The notes: generated by a model from the letters alone, not told the origin. A DNA stretch of 64,000 bases from Thermophilibacter provencensis (GCF_900128445.1 NZ_LT671417.1:1784769-1848768); one strand, 5' to 3'. Positions 38,763-47,790 are shown, numbered from the stretch's first letter. Numbers and translations are program-made.

Positions 38763-38838
38763 TCATTTAGGCGTTGCAGCGGGGAAGCATGGGGTACCAT
38801 CAGAGAAAGGCCAAAAGGAGCAGGGGAGGAGCCCTATC

Positions 38839-39786
38839 ATGGACGCAACTCAGAAGGACCTCGTCATCGTGGGAGGGGGGCCGGCCGGCCTCTCGGCCGC
38901 CATCTACGCGAGCCGCTCGCTGCTCGATGCGGTGACGCTCGAGCGGGAGGCGCTCGGCGGCCAGGTCATCCTCACGAGCGAGGTCGACAACTACCCGGGC
39001 GTCCCGCACGCGGACGGCTACGGCCTCACCGAGGCGATGCGGGAGCAGGCGGCCGGCCTCGGGGCCGACATCAGGATGGAGCCCGTCGACTCGCTCGAGC
39101 GGAACGCGGAGACCGGCCGCTTCCAGGTGCGCACGCCGTCAGCTGCGTATGACGCAGCCGCCGTCATCGTCTCAGCGGGCGCCCAGCCGCGCAAGGCCGG
39201 CTTCGTGGGCGAGGAGCGCTATGCGGGGCACGGCGTCTCGTACTGCGCCACATGCGACGGGATGTTCTACAGGGGCAAACAGGTGTTCGTAATCGGCGGA
39301 GGCAACTCAGCTGCCGAGGAGGCGCTGTTCCTGACGCGATTTGCGAGCAAGGTCACCGTGGTCGTGCGAAAGGACCACCTGAGGGCGCAGGCATCCGTCG
39401 TGTCCGAGCTCGAGCGCAGCGAGAAGGTCGAGCTGCGCCTCATGACGAGCATCGTCGAGCTCGGCGGCGGCGAGCTCCCGTCAAGCATCACGTTTCGTGA
39501 CAACGCCACTGGAGAGACGCACGTCGAGACCTATGAGGAGGGCTCGTTCGGGGTCTTCGTCCTCGTGGGCCGCGTGCCCGAGTCCGGGCTTCTGAGGGGT
39601 CTCGTCGAGCTCGACGAGAGTGGCTATGCGGTGACGGACGAGCGCATGGCCACGACGACGCCGGGGCTCTTCGTGGCGGGCGACGTGCGGCGCAAGCCGC
39701 TCAGGCAGATCGTCACGGCGGCCTCGGACGGCGCCGTCGCCGCGACGAGCGTCGCCACGTACCTCGGGCATCCCGTCGAGGGGTGA
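38839..39786 (+). CDS. trxB: Thioredoxin reductase
   Basis: A 315-residue flavoprotein: FAD site VGGGPAGLSAAIYASR, active-site CATCDG (about residue 137), NADPH site VIGGGNSAAEEA, and TTTPGLFVAGDVRRKPLRQI at the C-terminus. It reduces thioredoxin with NADPH. ATG 38839 has GGGGAGGA eight bases before it. It is a monocistronic gene ended by a 14-bp hairpin. Confidence 0.93.
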   Translation: MDATQKDLVIVGGGPAGLSAAIYASRSLLDAVTLEREALGGQVILTSEVDNYPGVPHADGYGLTEAMREQAAGLGADIRMEPVDSLERNAETGRFQVRTPSAAYDAAAVIVSAGAQPRKAGFVGEERYAGHGVSYCATCDGMFYRGKQVFVIGGGNSAAEEALFLTRFASKVTVVVRKDHLRAQASVVSELERSEKVELRLMTSIVELGGGELPSSITFRDNATGETHVETYEEGSFGVFVLVGRVPESGLLRGLVELDESGYAVTDERMATTTPGLFVAGDVRRKPLRQIVTAASDGAVAATSVATYLGHPVEG

Positions 39787-39807
39787 CGCCATCTCGCGGT
39801 TTTCCCT

Positions 39808-39843
39808 GCGGCCGCCTCGGACACCACAATCCGAGGCGGCCGC
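39808..39843 (+). terminator. Terminator after trxB
   Basis: GCGGCCGCCTCGGA (39808-39821) pairs perfectly with TCCGAGGCGGCCGC (39830-39843), eight-base loop. It is convergent with the ClC gene, and a smaller dyad (GGGAT / ATCCC near 39905-39925) may serve the other strand. Confidence 0.75.
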
Positions 39844-39927
39844 GCTCCTCTCTATCAGAGTGCTCCCACAAACAAAACGATGATAATATATCTTATGTAA
39901 AGTAGGGATAACGGGAGGCATCCCCTG

Positions 39928-41508
39928 TCAGAGGACGCGCTGCGAGGACATGAGTCGGAGCTTGAGGAAGGCGTCGTCGGTCACCGAGGAGTCGACGATG
40001 ACCAGGAGTCGGTCGAGGGCCTCGATGCGCGTGCTTCCCGTGGGCACCACGTCTCCGCCCGCGCGCTCGATCGTCACGACGCGCATGCCGTCAGGCCACG
40101 GCACCTCTTTGACGAGCATGCCCTCCAGGCGGCTTCCAGCCCCCACGAGGATGGTCTGGAGCGACTTGCCGCCCGCCGTCCCCGCGCCCTCCTCTGACGC
40201 CCGTTCCGATGACCCGAGGAGCGCCGCGAGCAGGTGCTCGTAGAACGACTCGGTCTCGGTGAGGTTGGCGGTCACGTAGGCCATGACGGACACGATCGAG
40301 GCCGAGAGAAGCGCGTCGAGCGACCCGGTGAGCTCGAACACGAGCACGACCGCCGTCACGGGAGCCCTCACGACGCCAGAGAAGAGCCCGGCCACGCCGA
40401 GCGCGACGAAGTTCGGGAAGTACTCCCCCGGCACCCCGAGAGCGCCCGCCGCGCGCGAAAAGAGGCCCCCCAGGAGCGCTCCCATGACCACGAGCGGGAG
40501 AAGGGTCCCGCCCGGGGCCCCCGAGCCGAAGCACACGGTGGTGAAGAGGTACTTTCCGAGCAGGAGCGCGAGGATGGCGGTGACGCCGAGCCCCGGGGGG
40601 GACGCGAGGAGCTCGATGATGGCGTCCCCGCCGCAGAGCAGCTCCGGCCAGGCAAAGGCAACGATGCCGGCGAGCGCGAAGGGCACGGCGAGCCGAGCCA
40701 GCGGCAGGCGCGAGCGCACCTTCCCGAAGAGGTCTTGACAGGCGAACATGCCCCGGTTGTGTAGTGCGCCGAGGATTCCCGCCAGGAGCCCGAGGACCAC
40801 GACGAGGGCGTAGCTCGCATGGGGCAGGTCGGCCCCGAGGGCGAGGCTTATCACGGGGGAGACGCCGATCGCCTGGGAGACCAGGTAGTCGGAGGCGACC
40901 GACGAGCACATGACCGAGATGATGAGCGGCGCGGTGAACTCCTTGTGTATCTCCTCGAGCGCAAAGAGGACGCCGGTCAGCGGGGCGTGGAAGGCGGCGG
41001 ACATCCCGGCGGCGGCGCCGCAGGTGACGAGCAGGCGCTCCTCTCCCCTCCTCCTGCGCAGGGCCCGCGAGACCGCCTTTCCCGACATGCCGCCCAGCTG
41101 GACGGACGGGCCCTCGCGCCCGAGCGAGAGCCCGGCGAGGGCGAGCATCGTGCCCTCTGCGAACTTGGCGGGTATGACCCTTCGCCAGGGTGCGTCCATG
41201 CGGTCGACGACCTCGGCGTCGATCTGCGGGATGCCGGAGCCGGAGGTGGCGGGCTCCCAGACGATGAGGGCGGAGACGCAGGCGAGAAGAACGGCGAGGA
41301 CCGCGAACCATGCGGCCATGAGCAGCGGGTTTCCCACGGCTGCGCCCGTGACGAGGCGCAGGAGCCGCTCGGCGTTCGAGAGGACGAGGCGGTAGAGCGT
41401 GACCACGCCGCCGGCGACGAGCCCGACGACCAGGCCCTCGAGCACGAGGGCTACCTGGAAGCGCCGAGAGAGGCGCCTGACTATCTCCTGTTGCGGAAGG
41501 TCCTCCAT
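39928..41508 (-). CDS. clcA: ClC-type chloride channel/antiporter with C-terminal TrkA-C-like domain
   Basis: A 526-residue protein. ClC signature motifs: GSGIPQI (selectivity Ser, about residue 92), GREGPSVQLGG (gating Glu, about 130), FALEEIHKEF (the Glu of the proton path, about 185) and GSGAPGGTLLP. The presence of both glutamates suggests Cl-/H+ exchange rather than a passive channel. The last 80 residues resemble a TrkA-C regulatory domain (GMLVKEVPWPDGMRVVTIERAG). It helps with acid or ion stress in other bacteria. It is separated from apt by seven bases. Confidence 0.88.
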   Translation of the reverse strand: MEDLPQQEIVRRLSRRFQVALVLEGLVVGLVAGGVVTLYRLVLSNAERLLRLVTGAAVGNPLLMAAWFAVLAVLLACVSALIVWEPATSGSGIPQIDAEVVDRMDAPWRRVIPAKFAEGTMLALAGLSLGREGPSVQLGGMSGKAVSRALRRRRGEERLLVTCGAAAGMSAAFHAPLTGVLFALEEIHKEFTAPLIISVMCSSVASDYLVSQAIGVSPVISLALGADLPHASYALVVVLGLLAGILGALHNRGMFACQDLFGKVRSRLPLARLAVPFALAGIVAFAWPELLCGGDAIIELLASPPGLGVTAILALLLGKYLFTTVCFGSGAPGGTLLPLVVMGALLGGLFSRAAGALGVPGEYFPNFVALGVAGLFSGVVRAPVTAVVLVFELTGSLDALLSASIVSVMAYVTANLTETESFYEHLLAALLGSSERASEEGAGTAGGKSLQTILVGAGSRLEGMLVKEVPWPDGMRVVTIERAGGDVVPTGSTRIEALDRLLVIVDSSVTDDAFLKLRLMSSQRVL

Positions 41509-41515
41509 CCGGGCG

Positions 41516-42049
41516 CTAGGAGACCTTGACGAGGGTATAGACCTCGTGGTCGCACGCCTCGGAGATGACCTCGCGCGGCTTGAGGAAGGCGAGCTCGAGG
41601 ATGAAGGCGAAGCCCTCGACGGCGGCGCCCGACTGCTCGACGAGGCGCGCGGCCGCGATCGCGGTGCCGCCGGTCGCGACGAGGTCGTCGACGACGAGGA
41701 CGCGGTCCTCGGGGGTCAGCGCGTCGCGGTGGATCTGGATCTCGTCGGTCCCGTACTCGAGGGAGTAGCTCTGGGAGTAGACGGCGCGGGGGAGCTTGCC
41801 GGGCTTGCGGGCGGGGACGAACCCGCAGCCGAGGCGGTATGCGACGGGCGCACCGATGAGGAAGCCGCGCGCCTCCGCGCCCACGACCTTGGTGATGCCC
41901 CGTCCCTCGAAGTGCCCGGCGATGTCGTCGACGACGGCGCGCAGCGCCTCCGGGTCGTCGAAGAGCGGGGTGATGTCCTTGAAGACGACGCCCGGCTCGG
42001 GGTAGTCGGGGATGTCGATGATGCGGCTCGCGAAGTCGAAGTCTGACAA
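41516..42049 (-). CDS. apt: Adenine phosphoribosyltransferase
   Basis: A 177-residue protein with IPDYPEPGVVFKDITPLF, GAEARGFLIGAPVAYRL and the PRPP motif VLVVDDLVATGGTAIAA. It converts adenine to AMP. The start is TTG 42049, supported by GAGAGGAGAGGGA just upstream; no ATG is available nearby. Confidence 0.95.
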   Translation of the reverse strand: MSDFDFASRIIDIPDYPEPGVVFKDITPLFDDPEALRAVVDDIAGHFEGRGITKVVGAEARGFLIGAPVAYRLGCGFVPARKPGKLPRAVYSQSYSLEYGTDEIQIHRDALTPEDRVLVVDDLVATGGTAIAAARLVEQSGAAVEGFAFILELAFLKPREVISEACDHEVYTLVKVS

Positions 42050-42080
42050 GGCTTCCCTCTCCTCTCGCGGGTGGCCGGGC

Positions 42081-42821
42081 CTAGCGCTCGGCGCCCTTGT
42101 CCTTGAACGGTTCCTTGACGCGCCTCTGGATGAGCTCGTCCCTCACGGCGTTGGTGAGCCCGAGCATGCGGGAGAACGCATGGTTGAAGCGCTGGCGCGT
42201 CTCGTCGGTGGGTTCGAGCTCGACGCCGCCGCCCTTCCGGGCGTAGACGACGAGGGCCTGCTCGAACATGGCGGACTCGCGATTGGCGGCGATGACGTAC
42301 TGTCTGAGGTTCTTCGGCCCGATGCCGAAGTGGCGCAGCTCGTCGCAGACGCGGATGAGGGGGAAGTCGCGCCCGTCGACGAGGTCGCGCCCGTGGGGGG
42401 ACCTCGTGAGGGTGATGACGCCGGCCTCGGAGAGCTGGCGCACAAAGCTCGCGGTGGCACCGGTGAGCTCGGGCATGCGGTCGATGGGATGGAGCTTGCC
42501 GGCGACCTCCTCGTCGTCGACGGGAAGCGCTATGGGTTCCGCGCCCCCGAGCTCGGGGCTCGACGGCTGGCCGCTGTCGGCGCGCTCGAGCTCCTCCTTG
42601 ATGACCGAGAGCGGGAGGAAGCGGTTCTTCTGGAGGTAGAGGATGGTCTCGAGGCGCCTGACGTCGCGCTGCGAGTAGAGGCGATAGCCGCTCGGCGTGC
42701 GCGAGGGGTTGAGAAGGCCCTCGTCCTGCAGGTAGCGCACCTTGGAGACGGAGAGGTCGGGGTACTGCTGCTGCAGCCGCTTGACGACCTTGCCTATGGT
42801 CAGGTATCCCGCGTCGGCCAT
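42081..42821 (-). CDS. MerR family regulator (FtsR-like)
   Basis: The 246-residue protein has an N-terminal MerR helix-turn-helix (TIGKVVKRLQQQYPDLSVSKVRYLQDEGLL, RTPSGYRLYSQRDVRRLETI). A long C-terminal part without metal-binding Cys follows. MerR genes directly beside a small FHA protein gene are conserved in actinobacteria; the corynebacterial member FtsR activates ftsZ. The role here is inferred from that neighbourhood. The FHA gene lies upstream on the same strand, six bases away. Confidence 0.8.
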   Translation of the reverse strand: MADAGYLTIGKVVKRLQQQYPDLSVSKVRYLQDEGLLNPSRTPSGYRLYSQRDVRRLETILYLQKNRFLPLSVIKEELERADSGQPSSPELGGAEPIALPVDDEEVAGKLHPIDRMPELTGATASFVRQLSEAGVITLTRSPHGRDLVDGRDFPLIRVCDELRHFGIGPKNLRQYVIAANRESAMFEQALVVYARKGGGVELEPTDETRQRFNHAFSRMLGLTNAVRDELIQRRVKEPFKDKGAER

Positions 42822-42827
42822 GGGGCC

Positions 42828-43253
42828 TTACGCCTCCGCGTCGATTCTGCGCGGGCGGCCGTTCACGTGGAACACCATGCGGAACGTGCCGATCTGAATC
42901 GTGGAGCCGTCCTTGAGGCTCGCCTTGCTCACGATGGCGCCGTCGACCCAGGTGCCGTTGAGCGAGCCGAGGTCCTCGATGGTGGCGATGCCGAGCGCGC
43001 TGTTGGAGAGGTCCATGGTGGCGTGGCGGCGCGAGACCGTCATGTCGTTCAGGAAGACGCTGTTCTTGGGGTCGCGCCCGAGCGTGATCTCGGGGGCGTC
43101 GAGCTCGAAGGTCTCGCCGATCTGCGGGCCCTTCACGATGGTGAGCGTCGGGTGCGCGGGCTTTGTCGTCCCCATGAGGTCGGGGATCGTCGAGTCCGCC
43201 GCGGGCATGCGGAAGATCTCGGTGGAGCCGGCGCTGGTATTGGTGTTGGGCAT
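42828..43253 (-). CDS. FHA domain protein (GarA/OdhI-like)
   Basis: A 141-residue protein with a short N-terminal tail (GSTEIFRMPA) and one FHA domain: ITLGRDPKNSVFLNDMTVSRRHA (phosphothreonine-binding Arg and Ser) and DLGSLNGTWVDG. In mycobacteria and corynebacteria the equivalent protein is phosphorylated on an N-terminal Thr by a PknB-type kinase and inhibits 2-oxoglutarate metabolism. The tail here has Thr residues but not an exact ETTS motif. ATG 43253 follows GAGGGGA. It overlaps no other real gene. Confidence 0.85.
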   Translation of the reverse strand: MPNTNTSAGSTEIFRMPAADSTIPDLMGTTKPAHPTLTIVKGPQIGETFELDAPEITLGRDPKNSVFLNDMTVSRRHATMDLSNSALGIATIEDLGSLNGTWVDGAIVSKASLKDGSTIQIGTFRMVFHVNGRPRRIDAEA

Positions 43254-43296
43254 GTGTCTCCCCTCGTTTCTGTTCAGAGTACCATCATAGCGCGCT

Positions 43297-43677
43297 TCAC
43301 CTGCACGCGACACAGTCCATCTCAATCAGCGCGCCAAGCGGCAGCTCGGACACCCCCACCACGGCCCGGGCGGGGGCCGGGGTCGTGAACCTGCGCGCGT
43401 AGACCTCGTTCATGGCCTCCATGTCCTCGAGGCTCGCGAGGTAGACGGTTGTCTGGGCGACGTCGGCGAGCGTGCAGCCCACCTCCTTGAGGATGGACTC
43501 GATGATGTCGATGACACGCTCGGTCTGCTCGGAGATGCCGCCCGGGACGAGCGAGCGGTTGTCGTCGGGGGAGATCGGGAGCTGGCCGGAGGCAAAGACG
43601 AGCCGCCCGGCGGTCGTGCCCTGCGAGTACGGGCCGATGGCGTCGGGCGCCTCCTGGGCGTTGATCGAGTACTTCAC
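43297..43677 (-). CDS. ridA: RidA family enamine/imine deaminase
   Basis: A 126-residue protein with AIGPYSQGTTAGRLVFASGQLP (conserved substrate-binding core), TVYLASLEDMEAMNEVY and the C-terminal PARAVVGVSELPLGALIEMDCVA; the Arg in PARA binds the carboxylate. It clears reactive enamines such as 2-aminoacrylate. The start is GTG 43677 after GGGAGAGG. Confidence 0.92.
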   Translation of the reverse strand: MKYSINAQEAPDAIGPYSQGTTAGRLVFASGQLPISPDDNRSLVPGGISEQTERVIDIIESILKEVGCTLADVAQTTVYLASLEDMEAMNEVYARRFTTPAPARAVVGVSELPLGALIEMDCVACR

Positions 43678-43725
43678 GTCTGCCTCTCCCCTCCCGGGGC
43701 GTCGCCCCGATCGCGTGGCGCGCCG

Positions 43726-44568
43726 CTAGGACGCGAGCCCCCGTGCCCCGACGAAGTCGTCCCCGTCCCTGACGATGCCCCATCCCTCAAGCTCCGCGCG
43801 GCCGAGGGCGACGGGGCCCTCGGCGGAGAGCGCGGCGGCCCAGGGGAGGCTGCGGGCGAGCAGCTCGCGGACGGCCTCGACCCCCACCGGGGACACCTCG
43901 GCGAAGGACAGGAGGCTTCGCCAGATCGCACGCGACGACGGCGCGGGGACGAGAAGGAGGTAGGCCTCGCAGCCGGCCACGGGGACGCGCGCGAGGAGGG
44001 CGGGTATCGCGTCGAGCCGCACCGAGGCGACCTCGCCCGCGCGGGGCAGGCGAGCCTGGGAGAGGTAGTCGGAGACCACGCTCCCGGCGCCCCTCCCGGC
44101 GCAGAGCAGGGGCACGAGCATGTCGCTCGCGTCCTCGAGCGCGCAGTCGCGAAGGGGGCCCTCGTCGCCGCCCGCCCCACGCACGAGCTCGAGCCAGGCG
44201 ACGGCCGCCTCGCCTCGCGGGGTCGGGTCGACGAGCACGTGCTCGTGGTCGCCCGTCCTCAGGACGAGCGGGGCGCCCAGCACGCTGCCGTCCCCCCGTA
44301 GCACCGCCTCGAAGGACGCCTCCCCTACCGAGAGGGGCCTGCCGGCGAGCGCGGATCGGGCGAGGTCGGGAGCGGCGTCACCGGAGAGCAGGGCGTAGGT
44401 CGTGCCCGTGAGGTCGGCGACGACGGCGCCAAGGAGCGCCTCGTCGAGGTCCTTCTCGCCCTCGCAGGGGTAGGACCGCACGGCGAGAAGCCCGGTTGAC
44501 TCGTTGGGCAGAAAGCGGGCCCCGAGCAGGAGGTGCTCCTCGTAGAGCGCTCCCATGCGCGCCCCCAT
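43726..44568 (-). CDS. GcvT/YgfZ-like folate-binding-type protein (putative)
   Basis: A 280-residue protein that opens with LYEEHLLLGARF, like the start of glycine-cleavage T proteins (LYDEHVALGA), and has the three-segment Ala/Leu-rich layout with LLVPAPSSRAIWRSLL. The folate-binding Asp motif and the KGC(Y/F)xGQE signature of YgfZ are not seen, so catalytic activity is doubtful. ATG 44568 overlaps the stop of the upstream phosphatidyltransferase gene (ATGA), which implies coupled translation. Assignment is tentative. Confidence 0.45.
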   Translation of the reverse strand: MGARMGALYEEHLLLGARFLPNESTGLLAVRSYPCEGEKDLDEALLGAVVADLTGTTYALLSGDAAPDLARSALAGRPLSVGEASFEAVLRGDGSVLGAPLVLRTGDHEHVLVDPTPRGEAAVAWLELVRGAGGDEGPLRDCALEDASDMLVPLLCAGRGAGSVVSDYLSQARLPRAGEVASVRLDAIPALLARVPVAGCEAYLLLVPAPSSRAIWRSLLSFAEVSPVGVEAVRELLARSLPWAAALSAEGPVALGRAELEGWGIVRDGDDFVGARGLAS

Positions 44569-45290
44569 CAGCGCTCGCCGCCCTTGCTCGCGCGAATGAT
44601 CCCGAGGGCGGTGCGGGTGTAGACGACGGCGGTCGCCGCCGAGCAGATGACGCCGGCGTACACGAAGAAGATCCCGAGCGCCGCGGCCTGCCCGTTGAGC
44701 CCGGGCAGCCAGGGCGCGCCGGCGATGCCGAGCCCGTCGATCACGGGCATGCCGAGCAGGAGGTCGCAGAAGCCGAACATGAGCAGGGCCGTGGCGACCT
44801 TGCCGATGTAGGCGACGTCGATCGGGCGCACGCGGAAGTGCCTGAGGACGAGTCCGCCCACGGCGAGGTAGACGTCGCGGCCGATGACGAAGACGGGGAC
44901 CCAGACGGGGAGCTCCCCCATGACGAGGAGCCCGAGCACGCCGGTGAAGAGCAGCACGCGGTCCATGATCGGGTCCATGATCTTGCCGAGCCAGCTCACC
45001 GTCTGGGTGCGCCGGGCGACCTGGCCGTCGAGAAAGTCGGTCACCGCCGCAACGGCGTAGCAGGTGAGGGCGAGCGCGCGGTTGCCGCCGCCCGTGAACA
45101 GCGCGAGGAAGGCGAACGTGAGGGCGAGGCGGCAGAAGGTTATGACATTGGCGACCGTGAGGACCTGGGTGGAGGGGTTCTCCGACGAGCCGACGGGCGC
45201 GTTGGCGCGGCCGGTCCTCTGTCGCTCCGCGGCATCGGCGTCCGCGATGTCGCGGAGCAGCGATGTGATGCGGTCGGTTCTCTCTGACAC
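44568..45290 (-). CDS. CDP-alcohol phosphatidyltransferase family protein
   Basis: The enzyme has the signature TDFLDGQVARRTQTVSWLGK followed by IMDPIMDRV, equal to D-x2-D-G-x2-A-R-x8-G-x3-D-x3-D, and five or six helices. It is a second member besides pgsA and may make cardiolipin, a phosphatidylinositol-type lipid or another product. I chose GTG 45290 (240 residues) because GAGAGG lies six bases upstream; ATG 45338 would add 16 residues but has no ribosome binding site. Confidence 0.82.
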   Translation of the reverse strand: MSERTDRITSLLRDIADADAAERQRTGRANAPVGSSENPSTQVLTVANVITFCRLALTFAFLALFTGGGNRALALTCYAVAAVTDFLDGQVARRTQTVSWLGKIMDPIMDRVLLFTGVLGLLVMGELPVWVPVFVIGRDVYLAVGGLVLRHFRVRPIDVAYIGKVATALLMFGFCDLLLGMPVIDGLGIAGAPWLPGLNGQAAALGIFFVYAGVICSAATAVVYTRTALGIIRASKGGER

Positions 45291-45399
45291 TACTCGCCTC
45301 TCGAGCCTGGGCCTGCAGTCCTCAATCGAGATACCCATATTAGCGTACTTTCATTCGCTCGCCCCGGGATGCGCCCGGGGCGAGCGGGCCCAACTGCGG

Positions 45400-46572
45400 C
45401 TAGGGGCGCTCGATGACGCGCACGCGGCGCACGCCGGCGACCTGGGAGAGCTGCTCGCTCACCTCGGGGGTGACGTCGCCCGAGACCTCGATGAGCGTGT
45501 AGGCGTTGCCGCCGCGGCTCTTGTTGGTCATGTTCTCGATGTTGAGGCCGGAGGCGGCGAGCGTCGCGGAGAGGAGGCCGATGACGCCCTGGACGTTCTC
45601 GTGGAAGATCGCCACGCGCTCGTCGCCCTCGCCCACGGGGCCGAGGTCCACCTGCCCGTAGTTGACGGAGTTCCTGATGTTTCCGTTCTCGAGGTAGTCC
45701 TTGAGCTCGTTGGCCGCCATGACGGCGCAGTTGTCCTCGGCCTCGCCGGTCGAGGCGCCGAGGTGCGGCAGCACGATGGCGTTTCTCATGTTGGCGCTCG
45801 CGGGGTTGGCGAAGTCGGTGACGTAGCGGCCCACGCGGCCGTCGTCGAGCGCCTCGGCGAGCGCCTGCTCGTCGACGAGCAGGTCGCGGGCGAAGTTGAG
45901 CAGCACGGCGCCGCGCGGCATGCGCGCGATCATCTCGGCCGAGATCATCTTGCGCGTTGAGTCGGTGGCCGGGACGTGCAGCGTCACGAAGTCGCAGCGG
46001 GAGAGCATCTCGCCGAGGTCCGTGACGTGCTCGATCCTGCGGTCGAGGCTCCAGGCGGCGTTGATGGAGAGGTACGGGTCGTAGCCCATGACCTCGCACC
46101 CGAGGTCGATGAGGGAGTTTGCGACCGCGGCGCCGATGGCCCCGAGGCCCACCACGCCGACGCTCTTGCCCGCGAGCTCGCAGCCGCCGAACTGCTTCTT
46201 GGCCTTCTCGGCCTTCTTGCCGACCTCGGGGTCGTCGCTGTTCTCTGCCACCCACGCCGCGCCCCCGATGACGTCGCGGCACGCGAGGAGCATGCCGCAG
46301 ATGACGAGCTCCTTCACCGCGTTGGCGTTCGCCCCGGGCGTGTTGAAGACGACGACGCCCTGCTCGGCGCAGCGCTCGACCGGGATGTTGTTGACGCCGG
46401 CCCCCGCGCGGGCGATGGCCAGAAGGCCGTCCGCGAGCTCAAGCTCGTGGAGGTTCGCGGAGCGCACCATGAGGGCGTCGGCGCCCTCCGGCTCGCTCAC
46501 GAACTCGTAGCCCTCGCCGAGGTGGTCGGTCCCGACCTTGGCGATGTTGTTGAGGCAGCAGATCTTGTACAT
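45400..46572 (-). CDS. serA: D-3-phosphoglycerate dehydrogenase
   Basis: A 390-residue protein: NAD-binding GVVGLGAIGAAVANSLIDLG (about residue 145), catalytic Arg in RSANLHELEL and LLNFARDLLV, and HLGASTGEAEDN with the catalytic His (about 283). A C-terminal ACT domain (VIGLLSATLAASGLNIENM) probably senses serine. It is the first step of serine synthesis; serC is just upstream on the same strand. ATG 46572 follows GGAGGG. The 47-bp hairpin between serC and serA may uncouple them. Confidence 0.93.
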   Translation of the reverse strand: MYKICCLNNIAKVGTDHLGEGYEFVSEPEGADALMVRSANLHELELADGLLAIARAGAGVNNIPVERCAEQGVVVFNTPGANANAVKELVICGMLLACRDVIGGAAWVAENSDDPEVGKKAEKAKKQFGGCELAGKSVGVVGLGAIGAAVANSLIDLGCEVMGYDPYLSINAAWSLDRRIEHVTDLGEMLSRCDFVTLHVPATDSTRKMISAEMIARMPRGAVLLNFARDLLVDEQALAEALDDGRVGRYVTDFANPASANMRNAIVLPHLGASTGEAEDNCAVMAANELKDYLENGNIRNSVNYGQVDLGPVGEGDERVAIFHENVQGVIGLLSATLAASGLNIENMTNKSRGGNAYTLIEVSGDVTPEVSEQLSQVAGVRRVRVIERP

Positions 46573-46582
46573 GGTTCCCTCC

Positions 46583-46710
46583 GCAAAATGGGGACGTGTT
46601 TTTTCGCGCAGAAGACTTGGGACAGGTTTGTGCCTGGCTGATAAGGGGACGCGCCTGCCCAGAAAACCTGTCCCAAATCTTCTGCGCGAAAAAACACGTC
46701 CCCATTTTGC
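46583..46710. repeat. 47-bp-arm inverted repeat between serC and serA (REP-like)
   Basis: Arms 46583-46629 and 46664-46710 are complementary at 46 of 47 positions, with a 34-base loop. Each arm begins (outside in) GCAAAATGGGGACGTGTTTT and ends in GGGACAGGTTT. The same end modules recur at 58841-58888. GGGACGTGTTTTTT and GGGACAGGTTT modules are typical of REP sequences mobilised by Y1-type (RAYT) transposases; no transposase gene is in the window. Confidence 0.85.
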
Positions 46711-46713
46711 AGG

Positions 46714-47790
46714 TCAGTGAGAGAGCTCGAAGTCCTTCATGAAGCTGACGAGCGCCTCCACGCCCTCGCGCGGCATGGCGTTGTAGATGGAGGCGCGCAT
46801 GCCGCCCACCGAGCGGTGCCCCTTGAGGTTGACGAGCCCCGCCTTGGCGGCCTCGGCGACGAACTCCGCGTCGAGCTCCTTGTTCCCGGTCACGAACGGC
46901 ACGTTCATGAGCGAGCGGTCGCTCGGCTCCACGGTGGACGAGAAGAGCTCCGATTCGTCGAGGAAGTCGTAGAGCAGGGCAGCCTTCTCGGCGTTCCTCT
47001 CCCCCATCGCGGCGAGCCCGCCGTTCTTCTCGATCCACTTGAAGACCTTGCCGCAGACGTAGATGCCCCAGCAGTTGGGGGTGTTGTAGAGCGAGCCCGC
47101 GTCGATCTGCGTCTTGAGGCGCAGCATCGTGGGGACGCCGGGCAGGTCGTCGGGCACGAGGTCCTCGCGGACGATCACGATCTGGACGCCGGCGGGGCCC
47201 ACGTTCTTCTGGACGCCCGCGTGGATGAGGCCGTAGCGGGTGACGTCCACGGGCCCGGAGAGGAACATCGAGCTCTGGTCTGCCACGAGGACGTGGCCCT
47301 TGGTGTTGGGCAGCTCGCCGAACTTGGTGCCGTAGATCGTGTTGTTCTCGCAGATGTAGAGGTAGCTCGCGTCCTCGCGGATGGGCAGGTCGGAGCAGTC
47401 GGGGATGTAGGAGAAGTTCTTGTCGGCAGAAGAGGCAACGGCCACGGCGTCGCCGAGAATCTGCGCCTCCTGGAAGGCCTTCTTGGCCCAGTTGCCGGTG
47501 ATGACGTAGTCCGCCTTGCCGTTGGCGGCGAGGTTCATGAAGACCGTGGAGAAGAGCAGGGAGTCGCCACCCTGGGTGAAGATGACCTTGTAGTTCTCGG
47601 GGATGTTCATGAGGGCCCTGAGGTCCGCCTCGGCGTCGTCGATGATCTTCTGGAAGACGGAAGATCGGTGACTCATCTCCATGACGCTCATGCCGCAGCC
47701 GGCATAGTCGAGCATCTCGTCCGCGCACTGCCTGAGGACCTCCTCGGGCAGAACGGCGGGGCCAGCGGAGAAGTTGTACACGCGTGCCAT
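46714..47790 (-). CDS. serC: Phosphoserine aminotransferase
   Basis: A 358-residue PLP enzyme with YNFSAGPAVLPEEVL at the N-terminus, MEMSHRS, TQGGDSLLF, SMFLSGPVDV and GVQKNVGPAGV (the PLP Lys). It converts 3-phosphohydroxypyruvate to phosphoserine. I chose ATG 47790 because GGAGG is five to six bases upstream; ATG 47802 would lie in the ribosome binding region. The stop lies four bases from the large hairpin that precedes serA. Confidence 0.95.
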   Translation of the reverse strand: MARVYNFSAGPAVLPEEVLRQCADEMLDYAGCGMSVMEMSHRSSVFQKIIDDAEADLRALMNIPENYKVIFTQGGDSLLFSTVFMNLAANGKADYVITGNWAKKAFQEAQILGDAVAVASSADKNFSYIPDCSDLPIREDASYLYICENNTIYGTKFGELPNTKGHVLVADQSSMFLSGPVDVTRYGLIHAGVQKNVGPAGVQIVIVREDLVPDDLPGVPTMLRLKTQIDAGSLYNTPNCWGIYVCGKVFKWIEKNGGLAAMGERNAEKAALLYDFLDESELFSSTVEPSDRSLMNVPFVTGNKELDAEFVAEAAKAGLVNLKGHRSVGGMRASIYNAMPREGVEALVSFMKDFELSH

